This document shows positions 14,207 to 26,602 of a DNA stretch of 64,000 bases, piece by piece (the first letter of the stretch is position 1; the number at the start of each line of letters is the position of its first letter). Location of the stretch: NCBI RefSeq assembly GCF_021134715.1, contig NC_060023.1, forward strand, positions 8,618,001-8,682,000, in the 5' to 3' direction. The notes under the pieces were generated by a model, which was not told where the DNA came from, did not search any database, and saw only the letters and a list, made by a program, of their open reading frames with translations. The position numbers and the translations under genes were made by a program. The DNA is from Daphnia pulex. Lineage: Eukaryota > Arthropoda > Branchiopoda > Diplostraca > Daphniidae.

Positions 14207-14811
14207 AGTGGGAACGTAGAGACTGGTTCAAACTGTACACAACCGAAGGTGCAGGTCAAATGAGGTTGTGAGTGAGGTTGGTGTGGTCCTGCTAAAGGTG
14301 GTGCAAGGTCGTTACTCCCAAGATAATTGCACTCGCCAAATTACCTTCCGAGTGAGTAACCTGGGGTTAAGGGATTTATAATAGATTCAGGGAAACGAAC
14401 CATTAAAGTGCGATTCCAAGAAAATCTTAAACGTTCACAGCAAATCAATAATTAAATGTAACCTGTGATAACTTACTAAAGGTAAAAATATGAGTTGAAT
14501 GGGTTATCAGCAAATTTTTTTATATTTCCTTCGACCTCACACGACTGAAAAATCAGCATAAAATTAAGAGAAAGAAAAGGAAACTGAATCAACACTCTCC
14601 TCCCTTCCGCGAGTGTAAAAACTAGACATGGATAGATTTGCTCGTTAAATAACGCGCACTGCATAGAAGTGCGGGAACGAAACAATTCAAATGGTATGGG
14701 AGATGGAGAATTATGGAGTTTATCGCTGAGAAAGACTACGGATATTTTCAAACCGTTGCTAGATGTGAAGCAAGAAGAAACAGAGAAAAAGGCATTTATG
14801 TACAGTGACGC
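14207..14811. other. Intergenic: upstream of the 13647 gene and UBE2S 3' UTR
   Basis: Holds the promoter side of the small membrane-protein gene and the 3' UTR of UBE2S. No other gene is supported. Confidence 0.5.
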
Positions 14812-15714
14812 TCATAATCTCTTCAATGTTCTCTTTTTGTCCTTGGCCACTGGCTTTTTCTTATCCGCCAAAACTGTGCGATCAGTAGCAGCTTTTTTCG
14901 ATGCTGTAGGGCCTTCCGTTGGGTTGTTGTCTTCATTCAAGTGGGCATCCGCGTTCGACTTCAATCAAGGAATGAAAATGAAATAAATACAGTAAGTTGG
15001 TAAATTTGGTTTTGTTTACCTGATTTTGACTAACTTTGGCATGAATTTCAGTCATCATTTTTGCTCTTTGAAAGTAATCTTCATAATGCTCTAATAAGAG
15101 CTTGCCAGCCTCTTCATTCAAAGCCGACTCTGCATTGGGGACAATTAGCAAACATTTGATAGTCTAAAAAAGAGATTTTAGGTTAGTTGTGAAATAGAAT
15201 TGAACTCTTAAATAGTCGCACCAGAAATATATGTTTGATACCCAGATCAGGCTTCCAATCTTTCTTCAAGGTGTTGACACAAATTTCGCCTTGTTGCGAG
15301 ACATTGGGATGAAATATTTTGGTTAAAAAGAAACCTTTCGGAGGACCAGAGGGGAAATCTTTTCCTAGCACTAATTTTACTCTAAAATGTCCACTAGCAT
15401 ATGGGGTACCAGCTGATTGTGGGGGAAATGATTTAAAATGATTTAATTTTAGGCTTTATTTTTAAATGAGAATTACTCTTACCAGGTCCATCAATAATGG
15501 CTTGAATATCAGATATGTCTTCTTCATTGAGAATAACTTTGATGCCTTCAGGTGGATCACTAATAAGCTGTTGAAGTTCCTTGCAAATTTGGCGACTAAC
15601 TTGAGGTGCCAAGTTTTCAAACGAAACCTAGATTAAACGGTTCAAAATGGGCGCAACTTTAAAGTCTAAAATTGCAAGCTGTAACTCAATTTTCTAAAAA
15701 CTTACTGAAGCCAT
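14812..15714 (-). CDS. UBE2S: Ubiquitin-conjugating enzyme E2 S (UBE2S)
   Basis: E2 enzyme that extends Lys11-linked ubiquitin chains on substrates of the anaphase-promoting complex in mitosis. Exons are 15714-15706 (only Met-Ala-Ser), 15627-15483, 15412-15222, 15163-15020 and 14958-14812, giving 211 aa (human protein 222). The E2 fold is clear: the HPN motif at 86-88 and the catalytic Cys96 in [12 protein letters not shown]. The family-specific tail is lysine-rich and ends KKRTLKRL, matching the C-terminal tail that docks UBE2S on the APC/C through APC2. The exon 3 donor is an atypical GTGCGA. The gene is head to head with ARL6IP1, with 468 bp between start codons. All catalytic features are intact. 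The orthology call is strong. Confidence 0.95.
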
Positions 15715-16182
15715 GAGGGTTAAAAACAAAAGAGCAGAAAAGTGATATGTTCACGAAACAGAAAACGGAAGAGTAAATTTGAAAAGAATTTTGATACGAC
15801 CGTTAGAACGGTTAGAATTTGGACAATATCAGGAAATTTTGGCCTCAGAGTTCAGAGACAACAAGAATACAAGATGCACACCGTTGCCGAAATGGGTACC
15901 AATTTAAAAAAAACGTATTCGAAAAATTTATTTATTTTTTTTATGATTTTAAAATAAAAACATTTTCTTTCGACATGAATTGGTTTTTATTCGTGAAAAA
16001 TCTGCGTTGAATTTCAAGTAATTTGCAACTCGCGAGTTTCACATTCTATTTTCAAGGTCCTTGTCAACGTTGCGTGTGAGTCACGAACCTTTCTCACATG
16101 CCATAATATTTATTCTATTTTTTTATACGTGCCGTCTCGGGCTCTTGGTTTCTTAAAACTGTCTAATATAATAGGTTTCAAA
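15715..16182. promoter_or_regulatory. Shared head-to-head promoter region, UBE2S / ARL6IP1
   Basis: 468 bp between the start codons of two divergent genes, so both promoters must lie here. No TATA box stands out at an obvious position. Start sites were not placed. Confidence 0.5.
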
Positions 16183-17132
16183 ATGCCTGATATCCTTCTT
16201 GTATCCGACCAGGTGACTATTTTCGTTTGTTTGCAGCACACTAAACCCATTGTTTATGTTTTTCTGCCCAATTTCAGGAAAAGAGGATAAAATCTCTAAA
16301 ACGGCGTATTGAAACCTGGCGTGTTTTTCTCGTTGCCTTGTATTCTGTCCTCATATGGACTGAATCCTGGTACCCTGCACCTATTGTTGGAACCATTAGC
16401 ACTGTATTTCTGTAGGTTCTATATTTTTAAAAATTTTTCCTGTGACATGATAAAGTTTCTGTTCGTTTATTAGGATGTACTGGTATTGGAATCCTCCAAT
16501 CATCACCTCCGTATCTCTATTTTTTCTGATACTCAGTTTGATTGATTACAGTGTTCCTAGAATATGTAGCTGTATATCACAACCTCATCAATGGACAGCA
16601 TTGAATGGTATACATTCTTCATCTCATTTTCTTACTTGATCAAAAGGTAACTTGATCATTTCTCCATAGAGAAAAAGTTTGAGATAATCTGTGAAACTCT
16701 GGTGAAAACTCAAGATAAAATTTACAACCAGATGACATATTTTATTGATCTCAAAAGGACAAATCCTAAAATGGTGATTTCTTTAATTGATACAGTGCAT
16801 AGATTTTGATATTTTTAAATGTAACCTGTTGTTATGTTTTATCTTCCAGTATTTCTTGTCACTCTTTTCATTCTGCAGTCTTTCAGCTTGGATTGGTTAT
16901 ACAGTCAACAATTGGCTCATTTGTTTTATTCTTGGTATGTAATATTATTAATTAAAACTATTTAGTATTCTGAATTGTAATCAGCATTTTGATTGTTATA
17001 GTCACACTCATCTCATTGTATCCTGGCGTCAAACACAACGAAGTACTATCAAAATTTCTGTCGATATTCCTACACCGAGTCACCAATGGCATCCGATCGT
17101 ATACAGAAAAGGATTCCGTTAAAAATAAGTAA
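16183..17132 (+). CDS. ARL6IP1: ARL6-interacting protein 1 homologue (ARL6IP1)
   Basis: Endoplasmic-reticulum membrane-shaping protein with reticulon-like hairpins, known to bind the small GTPase ARL6. Exons are 16183-16212, 16278-16411, 16474-16607, 16670-16773, 16850-16934 and 17002-17132, giving 205 aa (human 203). The pattern matches the family along its length. Paired hydrophobic segments start near VFLVALYSVLIW and MYWYWNPPI, followed by the conserved FEIICETLVKT helix, a KPKMYF-like motif (here NPKMYFLSL), then two more hydrophobic segments ending in LISLYPG. The C-terminus is lysine-rich (KDSVKNK), as expected for ER retention or membrane contact. Introns are 60-80 bp with clean borders. 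Confidence 0.93.
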
Positions 17133-17791
17133 ATGGGAACTTGATGAGTCTCAAAGTCAGAGTTTGTGTCTCTACTATCTTAGGTTTTTAAATCACGATT
17201 GGGGCTTTTTTTTAATGGTATTTTGGCATACTAGTCTTTGATTTCTGTGCTTGAATGTTCAATCAAGATAATTCTCTTTGTTCGTTTTGTTTCCTAGTTT
17301 TCTTAAGTTCAAACTGGAGCAACGAACTTTAAAATTCCGTGATTCAGAAGTACTTAAATTATTATGATGTACGTTTAGAAATTGTACATTTTAGTAAAAT
17401 TTGCCTCACAGAATTTTGAAAGGGGAGAGGAGTAAGGTGGATATATCCTGAAAGGGTTTTCCATATTACTCTGACTCTATCTCCATTTTTTTTTCTTTAT
17501 TACGCTAATTTAATGATGACATTGACAAACTCAGAAGTAGGATCATATCCTACTAGGATTAAATGAAAAGAGCAGCTGAACAAAAAATCTTTGTATTATT
17601 AATCAAAATATACGAAGCATTTGATGTGTTGAAAACGGTCCTTTATTTTTAGCATAACATCACGAAGTACGTACACGTACACTGTTTACAAACGACGGTG
17701 TTCGCCTTCCTACATTAATGAACTTTCTATATTTTTAGGATACCTGATGTTAGGTTATTACTAAAATCGGTCATGTGCAGAAATACTATTA
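17133..17791. other. Convergent intergenic region
   Basis: 3' flanks of ARL6IP1 (+) and the first K2P gene (-). No open frame with coding character and no RNA gene seen. Confidence 0.5.
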
Positions 17792-20700
17792 TCACTGATC
17801 GAGAACTGTTCCGTTAGTTTCGGCTTCATTCAGGATCATTAACGCTTCAATGAGAAGGTTTCGAAGTGGAGGGTTTTCGGTCGAGGTTTGAGGCATGTTC
17901 GGATGGTCGTTGTTTGTTTCCGATGTTTTCCTTGAAGGATTCAAAGACAGATAGGTACTGCGGATTGATGCGTCATCATCATACCAACGAGAAGGAAAAT
18001 CGTTCTTTGTTTCTGATGTTTTTCTTGAAGGATTTGCAGAGAGATAGACACTGGGAAGAGACACGTTATCATCAGGCTGGGCGTTACTGAATGATAGCCA
18101 AGGAGAGCCATCGTTTTGAGTGGAGGTATCAATTATATCTTTAGCGGAAATGGAGGATTGCTCAGATTGATGTTGTCCTAATCCCCATCTAGGAATGGAT
18201 TCCAGTGCATTTGCGATATTGGTCAAAGAACGCTCAGTTAAATCGGGGTTATAATTCACAATTTCTGATTGTTGTTGTTGCAGAGGTAATCCGCTTCCGG
18301 ATTCGAAAGCTGTTACGAAATCGGTAAGAGAAGAACGCTTACGTTCAGGGTTAGTCAATGCTTTTCCCATGGAATCCGTGAAGTGATGGGCAAAATCGAA
18401 TGCCGTCTGAGGGGGGAAAAATTCATTGAAATCTTATTAGCTGTAAGTCTAACTATAAAAATAGACCTACTTTGGATTTGAGAGCAATAAATTCGTTTGA
18501 TAAATTTTGTCCAGAATGACTAAGTTGCAACGTATTGTTCGAAAATGAACGTACAACTCGCCGCACTTCTTTCGCTTGCACAGCGAGTGCATGGCTCGTT
18601 TGCTCCCACTTTTCCCTAACTTTTTTGGACTGAAAAAAACAAACAAATTCAAGCATTCGTAACATTACTTCTATTCTTAAAATTATTTTTTTCTTTTCTT
18701 ACCTTCAGAGCCTTAGTGATGAAATTGATGACAATCGCCCAATACGCAATGCCCAGCGTAACCCAGATAATCCAAGAAATTCGGTACAGCCACAACAGCT
18801 TGCTATTCGTTTGCTGAGCTAATAAAAATCAAATGAATACTCAATAGGTAACATAAATTCCGGATAAATTCTTGAAGTTCTCAAAACAAATGTTTGTGCC
18901 TCACCCGCAACAATGTCTCCAAATCCGACCGATGTGAGTGTCAAAAAGGAAAAATATGTTGCATCCAAGTAAGACCAGCCCTGTAGGAATCGTTATAACA
19001 ATGAATCAATTCATCAATGCATACTCATTTTTCTATTGGCACCTCTATGAAAACGAATATTGCTGACGGAAAGAAGATGAAGACAGCCAATCCAGGAATA
19101 AGAAAAAAGATCGCTGCGATAAAGATGCTGTGCCGCTTATCGTCGTTTCTCTGCTTTTTCTGTCGGCGTTCGTACAAGTACAAAAACATGTTGCTGAAGT
19201 AGTCGCTAGTCGAAGCGAGGAACACTACGCATATCGGGATCCCGACGAATCCGTAAAAAATGCAAAATACTTTCCCCCAATCGCTTTTTGGACTGAACAA
19301 ATTTAACAATTAAATTATGTTGAACGCGTCCATTTCTTCAAACGTGATTAATACCTAAAATTTCCGTAGCCTAAAATTTTTTTATAAAAATTGGAATGGT
19401 CAACACATTTTTAGCAAAAAGTATCAAGAACAAAAGAAAAAATAAATCCTCGTTTGTATGCGTATAGGTTGGGTGTGCAATTGTGCATACTAATTTAGAT
19501 GCCAAATATATTTAGAAAGACTGTACAAGATCCGACTCGTTCACGGCCAGATTGTTCAAATAGTTTTTTTTTTTCTAAGTGGGTTCCGCTTAGAAAAACC
19601 GGTAAGAATCAGCCCTCAAATAATATTTGAATAATTATGCAATACGTTTTGCCTTAATGGCACATTGCGCGCGTGCTCTGAGTAGACTAATAGGCAGATT
19701 TTATGAGAAAACCGGTCAGATTCAGTAGGCTAAAATATTACTTTGGCGACAAAAACAAAGGCCGAACAAAGGTTGAAAGAAAGAACGAGATTTTAACGCA
19801 ACATTAGGATTACCAAAAAGATTGGTCGCTTAAAGATTCGCAGCCGTCTATGTGATTTGTTTGAAACAAAAAAATCTAATTTAAGTCACGTAATGATTAT
19901 TTTTATTACTTTTGCACTAGACGGCGAAGTTCTCTTTTGATTATTAATCATTAATTCCGCTTTAGATAAAGACCTGATCTTACAGGTTGTTACTAGAAGA
20001 AATTATAGAAATACTTTGGGGTAGAAACATGAGCAATGAATCCAAGAATCAAAAGAGTAAAATTAAATTTTCGGTTACCGATAGTGGTGAGAATGTTCAT
20101 GCACAGAAAGAGAGCGCTTGAAAACTCCCAGGCGACATCTCCAGTATCGTTCACATCAGTGACATTTTCCAACTTCACAGTCAGGTTGTTGCAAGATTCT
20201 CTGACCACACCGAACCATATTTCAAAATGGTCGTTTTCATAATTCGCGCCGCCTCTACTGACTGATGCGGAATATTCAACTGATAATCATAATTTAAAAA
20301 TCTTTTAATTAAAAATAAGCACCCCCAAGAGCTTTGAAGACAAATAATTTGTGCGTACCTGAATTCATCAGATCCTGACAGAAACTGATGTTTATTGTCA
20401 TCGCTGAAATATCAGTATTAAAAAAAGTATAGGCTAGAAGAATAATTTGTTATTTCTTCTTTTAGAATTTTACCCTTTGAAGGATAGGACAAAATCCCAA
20501 CCAATCAAAACACATAAAACATTATGGTTAGCTTCTAAATAAATTATAATTACGTACATCATTGACTATGTCAATAAAAGAAACCAGGAAAGCGTATAAT
20601 TAAAAATGAGCTAGGCTATAATAGGTTAATTGGAAATTTTGGAAGTATAATAATTAAACAAGAAAACATTTCGCCCGTTTGTTTTTACGTTTTTCCACTG

Positions 20701-20806
20701 GTGGGAGGTGGTACATTGGATTTTCGATGTAGTAATAAACCAGTCCTCCTGCTACTAAGTAGAACCAAAATCCAACATGAATAGTTAGCGAGCTTTTCCA
20801 TCCCAT
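17792..20806 (-). CDS. Two-pore-domain potassium channel, tandem copy A
   Basis: K2P (KCNK) leak K+ channel. Nine exons: 20806-20689, 20359-20403, 20079-20279, 19355-19370, 19043-19292, 18905-18980, 18703-18818, 18471-18629 and 17792-18406, giving 531 aa. TM1 (IHVGFWFYLVAGGLVYYY) is followed by an extracellular cap with several NxS/T sequons. The first filter is TTIGYG (G122-Y-G124), TM2-TM3 carry the GFVGIPIC motif, and the second filter is TSVGFG (229-231). TM4 precedes a cytosolic tail of about 200 residues. GYG/GFG filters fit TREK/TALK-like channels better than TWIK. An in-frame TGA just upstream fixes the start at MGWKSS. The exon 1 donor (GTAAAA) was chosen by phase agreement with exon 2 in both copies. 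The tail contains a repeated (N)PSRKTSET unit. The exact subfamily is unresolved. Confidence 0.9.
18716..18854 (-). repeat. 139-bp tract identical to 22729-22867
   Basis: Covers most of K2P copy A exon 7 and about 36 bp of the intron before it. It matches copy B without a mismatch by eye, while neighbouring exons differ at many sites. It is bounded by mismatches at 18715/22728 and 18855/22868. Confidence 0.9.
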
Positions 20807-21565
20807 CTTGGAAATTCAGCTGATGCTCCGTCGGATGAACTTCAATTGCTGTTTGCAGATAAATTACAAATAACTGTCAGTGAGAGGCATCAGTTTGGCT
20901 TTACCGTGAAGACACAGTTACACCATGCAGGCAAGCCACGTAGGCTTCAGAGAAGTGTCGGTGGTTGACTGAAAATATCAGCTTTGCGTTTCATAGAAAA
21001 GTGGCTTTCATCACAAACGACATATCCCGAATGCCAACCAGATTAGTTGGAAGTGTCCTAGTCGCATATCAATACGTGTCCGGACTGAATATTTTCGTTT
21101 CTTATTTTCGATGGATAAAAGTTGAGTGTTATTCATTAGGAAAACCTTGTATTCCGAAAATAGAGCAAATAGTTTAAAGAAATAGCTAGAAATTTCTCAA
21201 CCAAGATTATTTATATATTTGTTTCAAATTATTATTGCGGAATGTGCCAGTTTATATATTATGAACTTGTTGGATGACTTTCTGAATTTATTCTTACATC
21301 CCGTTAACATCAATCAAAGTAGCGTGTCCAGTTTCTGCCCGGATTACACCGCTCCAGTGTTGTTCAGATTTTTCGAATTGAAGCGGCTTCACAACTTTAA
21401 AGTAAATGTTATAATCATGTCCGCTAGATGGCTCATCGTGACTTAACCGGCTATCCGATTCCGTCATATTCTCATCATTCCATGACTTTCCGTATTTAAT
21501 AGATTAAAGCTATAATGCTATTATTACTGTAGTTAAAGATAAATGAGAGTTGGTGTGCTGGTATA
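20807..21565. other. Intergenic region between K2P copies
   Basis: Promoter side of copy A and 3' flank of copy B. No supported gene. It carries a diverged copy of a roughly 100-bp repeat (21368-21472) also found before WBP2, and decayed similarity to the region upstream of copy B. Confidence 0.5.
21368..21472. repeat. Dispersed ~100-bp repeat, copy 1
   Basis: Shares a series of near-identical blocks, in the same order, with 29468-29571. Examples are GCGGCTTC, ACTTTAAAG, ATGTCCGCTAGATGG, ATCGTGAC and GTCATATTCTC. Identity by eye is around 85 percent with small gaps. Confidence 0.75.
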
Positions 21566-24500
21566 TCAATTCTTATCCAGAATTGTTCCGTTAGTTTCAG
21601 CTTCATTCAGGATCAGTAACGCTTCAATGAGAAGTCCCCGAAGAAGAGGATTTAAAGAAAAATAGAAAATGGGGATGGACACATTATCATCGTTATTTCT
21701 TGAATCTGTAACCCTAATGGTAGGCGGGGCGTTAAAGGAAGATGGCCAAGAAGACAACCCATCATTTTGTGTTGAGGTTTGAACCTCATCGTGTTCAGCG
21801 GGGGGCTGAACGGCATCGGATTGTTGGTGCGGATCTAATCCGGAAGCGGATTCGAAGGCCGTTCCGAAATAGGCAGGAGAATAAAACTTGCGTTTTGGCA
21901 AACTGGGGGTAGTTGGATTCATTTCTGATTGTGACGGTATGAGATTGATAAGAGAAAGGCTCCTAAGTCCATCTAAAACGGGGGTTGACGGACTCATAAC
22001 CAGATCTTGTTGGTGTTGGTCTAGTCCGTAGCCAGAAGCGGATCTGAAAGCTTTGGCGATATCGGCCAGAGAAAGACTCTTCCGTTCAGCTAAAATGGGG
22101 GAATGTTGATCCATAAATTGTTGGTGGTGTAGTTGTTCGTCTGATTCGCTTCCAGGAAAGGATTTTAGGGCCGCCGCAATATCGGCAGCCAAGGAAAGTT
22201 GCTTACGTTTAGTTAAATCAGGGGTAGGTGGATCCGCAACTGATTGTCGTTGTTTTAGCTCTGATCCCATTTCAGCAGCGGGAGCGGTTTCGAAAGCCGA
22301 GACGATATCGGCAAGACACTTAATACGTTCAGGTTCAGTCAATGATTTCCCCAAGGAATCCGTGAAATGTAAAGCGAAGTCAAATGCAGACTGAAGGGGG
22401 ACAAAAAGAAAGATTACATTTCTTGCAGGTAATAACTCAGCACTAATGATTATTTATAGGTTCCAATAGACCTACTTTGGTTTTGAGAGCAGTGAACAGA
22501 CTGTCGTTTTGTCCAACAGATTTCAGTGTACTGCTCGAAAGTGTGCGAGGAAGACGGATAACTACTCGCCGTATTTCTTGCGCTTGTGCCGAGAGTGCGT
22601 TGCTCGTTTTTGTCCATTTTTCCCTTAATTTTTTTGACTGATCAACAAAAAGCATTTCATGAGTCCAAAAGTATAGTATCTCAGCTATCGCCTTTATAAG
22701 CAATAATCTTATTACCTTTAAAGCCTTGGTGATGAAATTGATGACAATCGCCCAATACGCAATGCCCAGCGTAACCCAGATAATCCAAGAAATTCGGTAC
22801 AGCCACAACAGCTTGCTATTCGTTTGCTGAGCTAATAAAAATCAAATGAATACTCAATAGGTAACATCAATTCTTGAAATTCTCAAAACAATGTTTGTGC
22901 CTCACCTGCAATAATGTCTCCAAATCCCACAGTTGTGAGTGTTATAAAGCAAAAATATGTTGCATCCAAGTAAGACCAGCCCTTTGATGGAAACGACGGT
23001 AATCAATTGAACACGGTACATTTTTTCTTATGGCTTAAAAAAAAATACTTCAATGACAACGAATAATGCGGCTGGAAAGAAGATGAAGACAGCCAATCCG
23101 GGAATAAGAAAGATGATGGCTGCTATAAAAATACTGCGTTGCTTATTGTCGTTTTTCTGCTTTTTCTGTCGGCGTTCGTACAAGTACAGAAATATGTTGC
23201 TGAAATAGTCGCTAGTCGAAGCGAGGACTACTCCGCATATCGGGATTCCGACAAAGCCGTAAAATATGCAAAATACCTTCCCCCAATTGCTTTTGGGACT
23301 GAATGGTTTTTAATATGATTTCGTTTGAATTTAAGGATAATTCTTTGAAAGTGTGATGAATACCTGTAAGCTCCGTAACCTAAAAATTGAAAATTTTGAA
23401 TTGTCAGCAAATTAAGAAATACATTTTGATAAAAAAGCGCAATATAAAACATGCACACATACACATTTATAGACGAAGAATATGAGCTACACTAGGAAAG
23501 ACTGTCCAAAAGCCGATTTGAACCCCTTTCTGCACCCATGTCAATAGATTGCTTAAACAGCAGTTATTCTAGGCGGAACCTACTAGAAACGGTGAGCTTC
23601 AAATAAATTTTGAAATATTATTCAATACTTATATAAGCTTGCGCGCGGGTGTGAGTAGGATAAGAGTCGGATTATTGAGAAAGGAAATAACGCAGTCAGA
23701 TTCAGTATATTTTTACATTAATAATTCAACGACGGCCAAAATTCAACAGGAAAACGTAATATAGATTCTGTGAAGACAACTTCGGATTATTAAGAAGCAA
23801 TGTCGATTAAAGATTCGCAACTATTGGCATGCGGCTTTTACAAAGAAATCACATTTAGGTCACATGCAGTAGCCCACATTGTTTACAGCTAGTATGTCCT
23901 TTATCTGCTTTAGTTATGATGTTAATAGGTTTCTGTGATGGAGGAAAATAACTGCACCCCACCAGACTAACGCAACAAGCTGCGCTATTAAATAAATACT
24001 TAACATGTAGGCCTATAGCCTTTCTGTTATAAGCTATATACATGAATTCGACAATTATATCGTTAGAGAATAATTAATCAACTGTATAGGGCTAATTACC
24101 GATAGTGGTGAGAATGGTCATGCACAGAAACAGGGCACTTGAAAACTCCCAGGGAGGGTCTCCAGTTCCGTTTATATCGGTAGCATTTTCCAACTTCAAA
24201 GTCAGGTTGTTGCAAGATTCTCTAACCACCTCGAACCATTTTTCGAAACAGTTGTTTTCAGCTTTCACGTCGCCTGCACTGAGTGTTACGGAATATTCAA
24301 CTGAAATTAAATTATATTAATTAAATCGTCAAAATTTGTATGGACTATTGGCATTGGGTGTCTCTGAAAAAGACTAATAAGCATTTACCTGAATTCATCA
24401 AATCTTGGCAGAAAGTGGCGTTTATTGTCATCGCTGTAAATGTTAAAGAAAGTGAGTTTTAGTCTTGAAGAAATTTGCGCGCATAAAAATAGGATGAATG

Positions 24501-24765
24501 CGAAATGCAAATGAATATACTAAAATTGTATAATACAGAAAACATCTTTGAAGAATCTTTAATTTATCATTAGGCTGTATTCAATATGAAACCAGGAATG
24601 TACGGTAAGAAATTCGAATTATAAAACATTTCGCGCGTTTGCTTTACGTTTTTCCACCGGTGGAAGATGGTACATAGGATTTTCAATGTAATAGTAAATC
24701 AATCCTCCTCCCACTAAGTAGAGCCAAAATCCTAAATGAATGGCTATAGAACTTTTCCATCCCAT
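21566..24765 (-). CDS. Two-pore-domain potassium channel, tandem copy B
   Basis: Sister gene of copy A, with the same nine-exon structure and the same lengths for exons 1-7: 24765-24648, 24389-24433, 24100-24300, 23364-23379, 23049-23298, 22906-22981, 22716-22831, 22476-22637 and 21566-22390. The product is 602 aa. Filters are TTIGYG (122-124) and TTVGFG (229-231), the second ending GDIIAA across the splice. The cap region has NxT sequons ([10 protein letters not shown]). The frame stays open to 24942, but copy A has a stop just before the equivalent Met, so MGWKSS is taken as the start here too. The cytosolic tail is 70 residues longer than in copy A, with several L(A)DI...AF repeats. Both copies end in a shared [10 protein letters not shown] block. 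Likely a plasma-membrane K+ leak channel. Confidence 0.9.
22729..22867 (-). repeat. 139-bp tract identical to 18716-18854
   Basis: Partner of the identical tract in K2P copy A, spanning exon 7 and adjoining intron. This pattern is typical of recent gene conversion between tandem copies. Confidence 0.9.
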
Positions 24766-26602
24766 CTTTGTTAACGAATCAGCTGCCTTCGGTATAGGAC
24801 GAAATTCACTTGCTGTTTGCAGGTAAACTACAAGCAAAGCTGCCAGGGGAGAGGCATCAGCTTGTGGTGTCTGCAGACCGCTGCAGACGCAGTTACAATT
24901 GCAGGTAAGCCACGTATACTTCAGAGAATAGTCGGTGGTCAACTAAATTTTTTTTAGAAAGATAAGCTTTGGGTTTTCATGGCTAATATACCTAATACGT
25001 AGCTTGATCAAAGTCACAACCCAGGCAGCACACGATATCATTTTCATAGTGTTTTGATATTCGTCCCAAGTCATATGACCTGTCAGAATTTCAGACTTCG
25101 CATTGACATGATAGTGGATAATTGTTATTAACGATAGATGGAAAAATATGGTATGACGCGCGGGAAAAATAATTGTAGGTATGATGTGTGATAATAGTAG
25201 GCTATCTACGCATGCAGTTTGCTGGTATGGAGTGAGAGAATGCCATTTTCACGGTGTTTCCAATGAGTTTTCGTCAAAAGACGCACTCTGCAGAACCAAA
25301 ATTAAAAGCTACACATTTTTTAATTAACCAACTATTCATAGGAACTTGAAGCACATTGTGTAAATATCATTTGATGGGCTATCTGGGAAACGACAAATCC
25401 CGAATCCTGAATATCGAGCTGGATTATATAAAAAGAGATAGCATTACACATACGTGTATATTATATGGACTAAATATTAAATATTTTTTGTTTTCCATAA
25501 AAATAGCGTTATTAGCTAGGATGCGTTTGCAACCTGAATAACATAGCCTATCGCAAGGAAAAATTTGTGTAAGCACAGAATAAGCCACTCAAGCCAGAAG
25601 GAGATGAAGAAATCGTAAATCACCCAACCAAGGTGTTTTATATTAATTTCAAATGATCATTGCGACAGTCTATGGATCGTCACTCTTTAATAGATATTAT
25701 GTAATACATTTTCCTCGAATTTCGAGTTTAGACGACGTAATTTCAAATTATATGGCTTTTCCCTCCACCACTCAAGTCTTAGGCTACTCGGATGCAACAT
25801 TTCTTTTGAAACAGTCACACCGATTGCGATTGGATTTAGAATTTCAGTTTCTAATTTATTTATTTGTATTTTTTTTTCTGCACAAAAATATTCTTATTAC
25901 GCTATTTATCTCCTATAGGTCTATATTAATTTCTTAGTAAGCAGGTAGATCTGGCTGGAGAAGTAAAACCGTAATTTTTTTTTCACGCCAGACTATTTAT
26001 TAGATAGGACAAGAAAAATTACCGCATCGCCAAAAATCCGATTTAATGTGACCTCTTATTGCTTCGCGCACCATCATCGGAGGAGAAAATATTTTCTAAA
26101 TTTCATTTTAATGGAAGTTCCAGCTTTTCGCTAGATGGCTACTACTTTCTACGTCCGTATGATATTAATTTCAAATTCAATTATTATGGATTTCCAATTC
26201 AATGCATTGCCATTAGTAGGCCTATTACATGATAACACGTTATTTTCTTTATTACGACAGTCACACCAATTTAATTTTGAAATATTGTTTTATTTTAGCA
26301 GCACAATTAGGCTATATTCTTTGGCTCATTCCGTGAAAACAGAGCAAGTTTGTTGATGTTGAACTCGAAAAACCCTTGAGCATCTAAACTTTTATATTTG
26401 TTGTTCTTTCAAACCGGATTTTTATTTTTATTGGGTAGCTACTCCAGCATCGCTCCGGTTTAGATTTGAAACTCGTTTGACGACCGGCTAAATTTATTTT
26501 TACATTAGCCTACGTTAACATTACAAAAAAACGCAGCCTGTACAGTTTCTGCGCAGCTTTCACAGCTTCCAGTCTTGTGTGTACGATTGTTCATCGCAGG
26601 CC
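24766..26602. other. Intergenic region, no supported gene
   Basis: 1.8 kb between copy B and the P450 gene. Frames are short and A/T-rich. There is weak similarity to the region upstream of copy A (a block with AAACGACA.ATCCCGAAT at both 21013 and 25388) and between 25650-25880 and 26130-26300 (ACAGTCACACC blocks). These are probably decayed duplicates. Confidence 0.5.

Noticed and set aside
17866-18090. Plus-strand frame across the K2P copy A tail
   Set aside because: Shadow of the minus-strand exon, whose repeats keep it open by chance.
24766-24942. Upstream in-frame extension of K2P copy B (start at 24942)
   Set aside because: The paired gene has a stop right before the equivalent MGWKSS start, and the extension is Cys/Gln-rich with no likeness to K2P N-termini.
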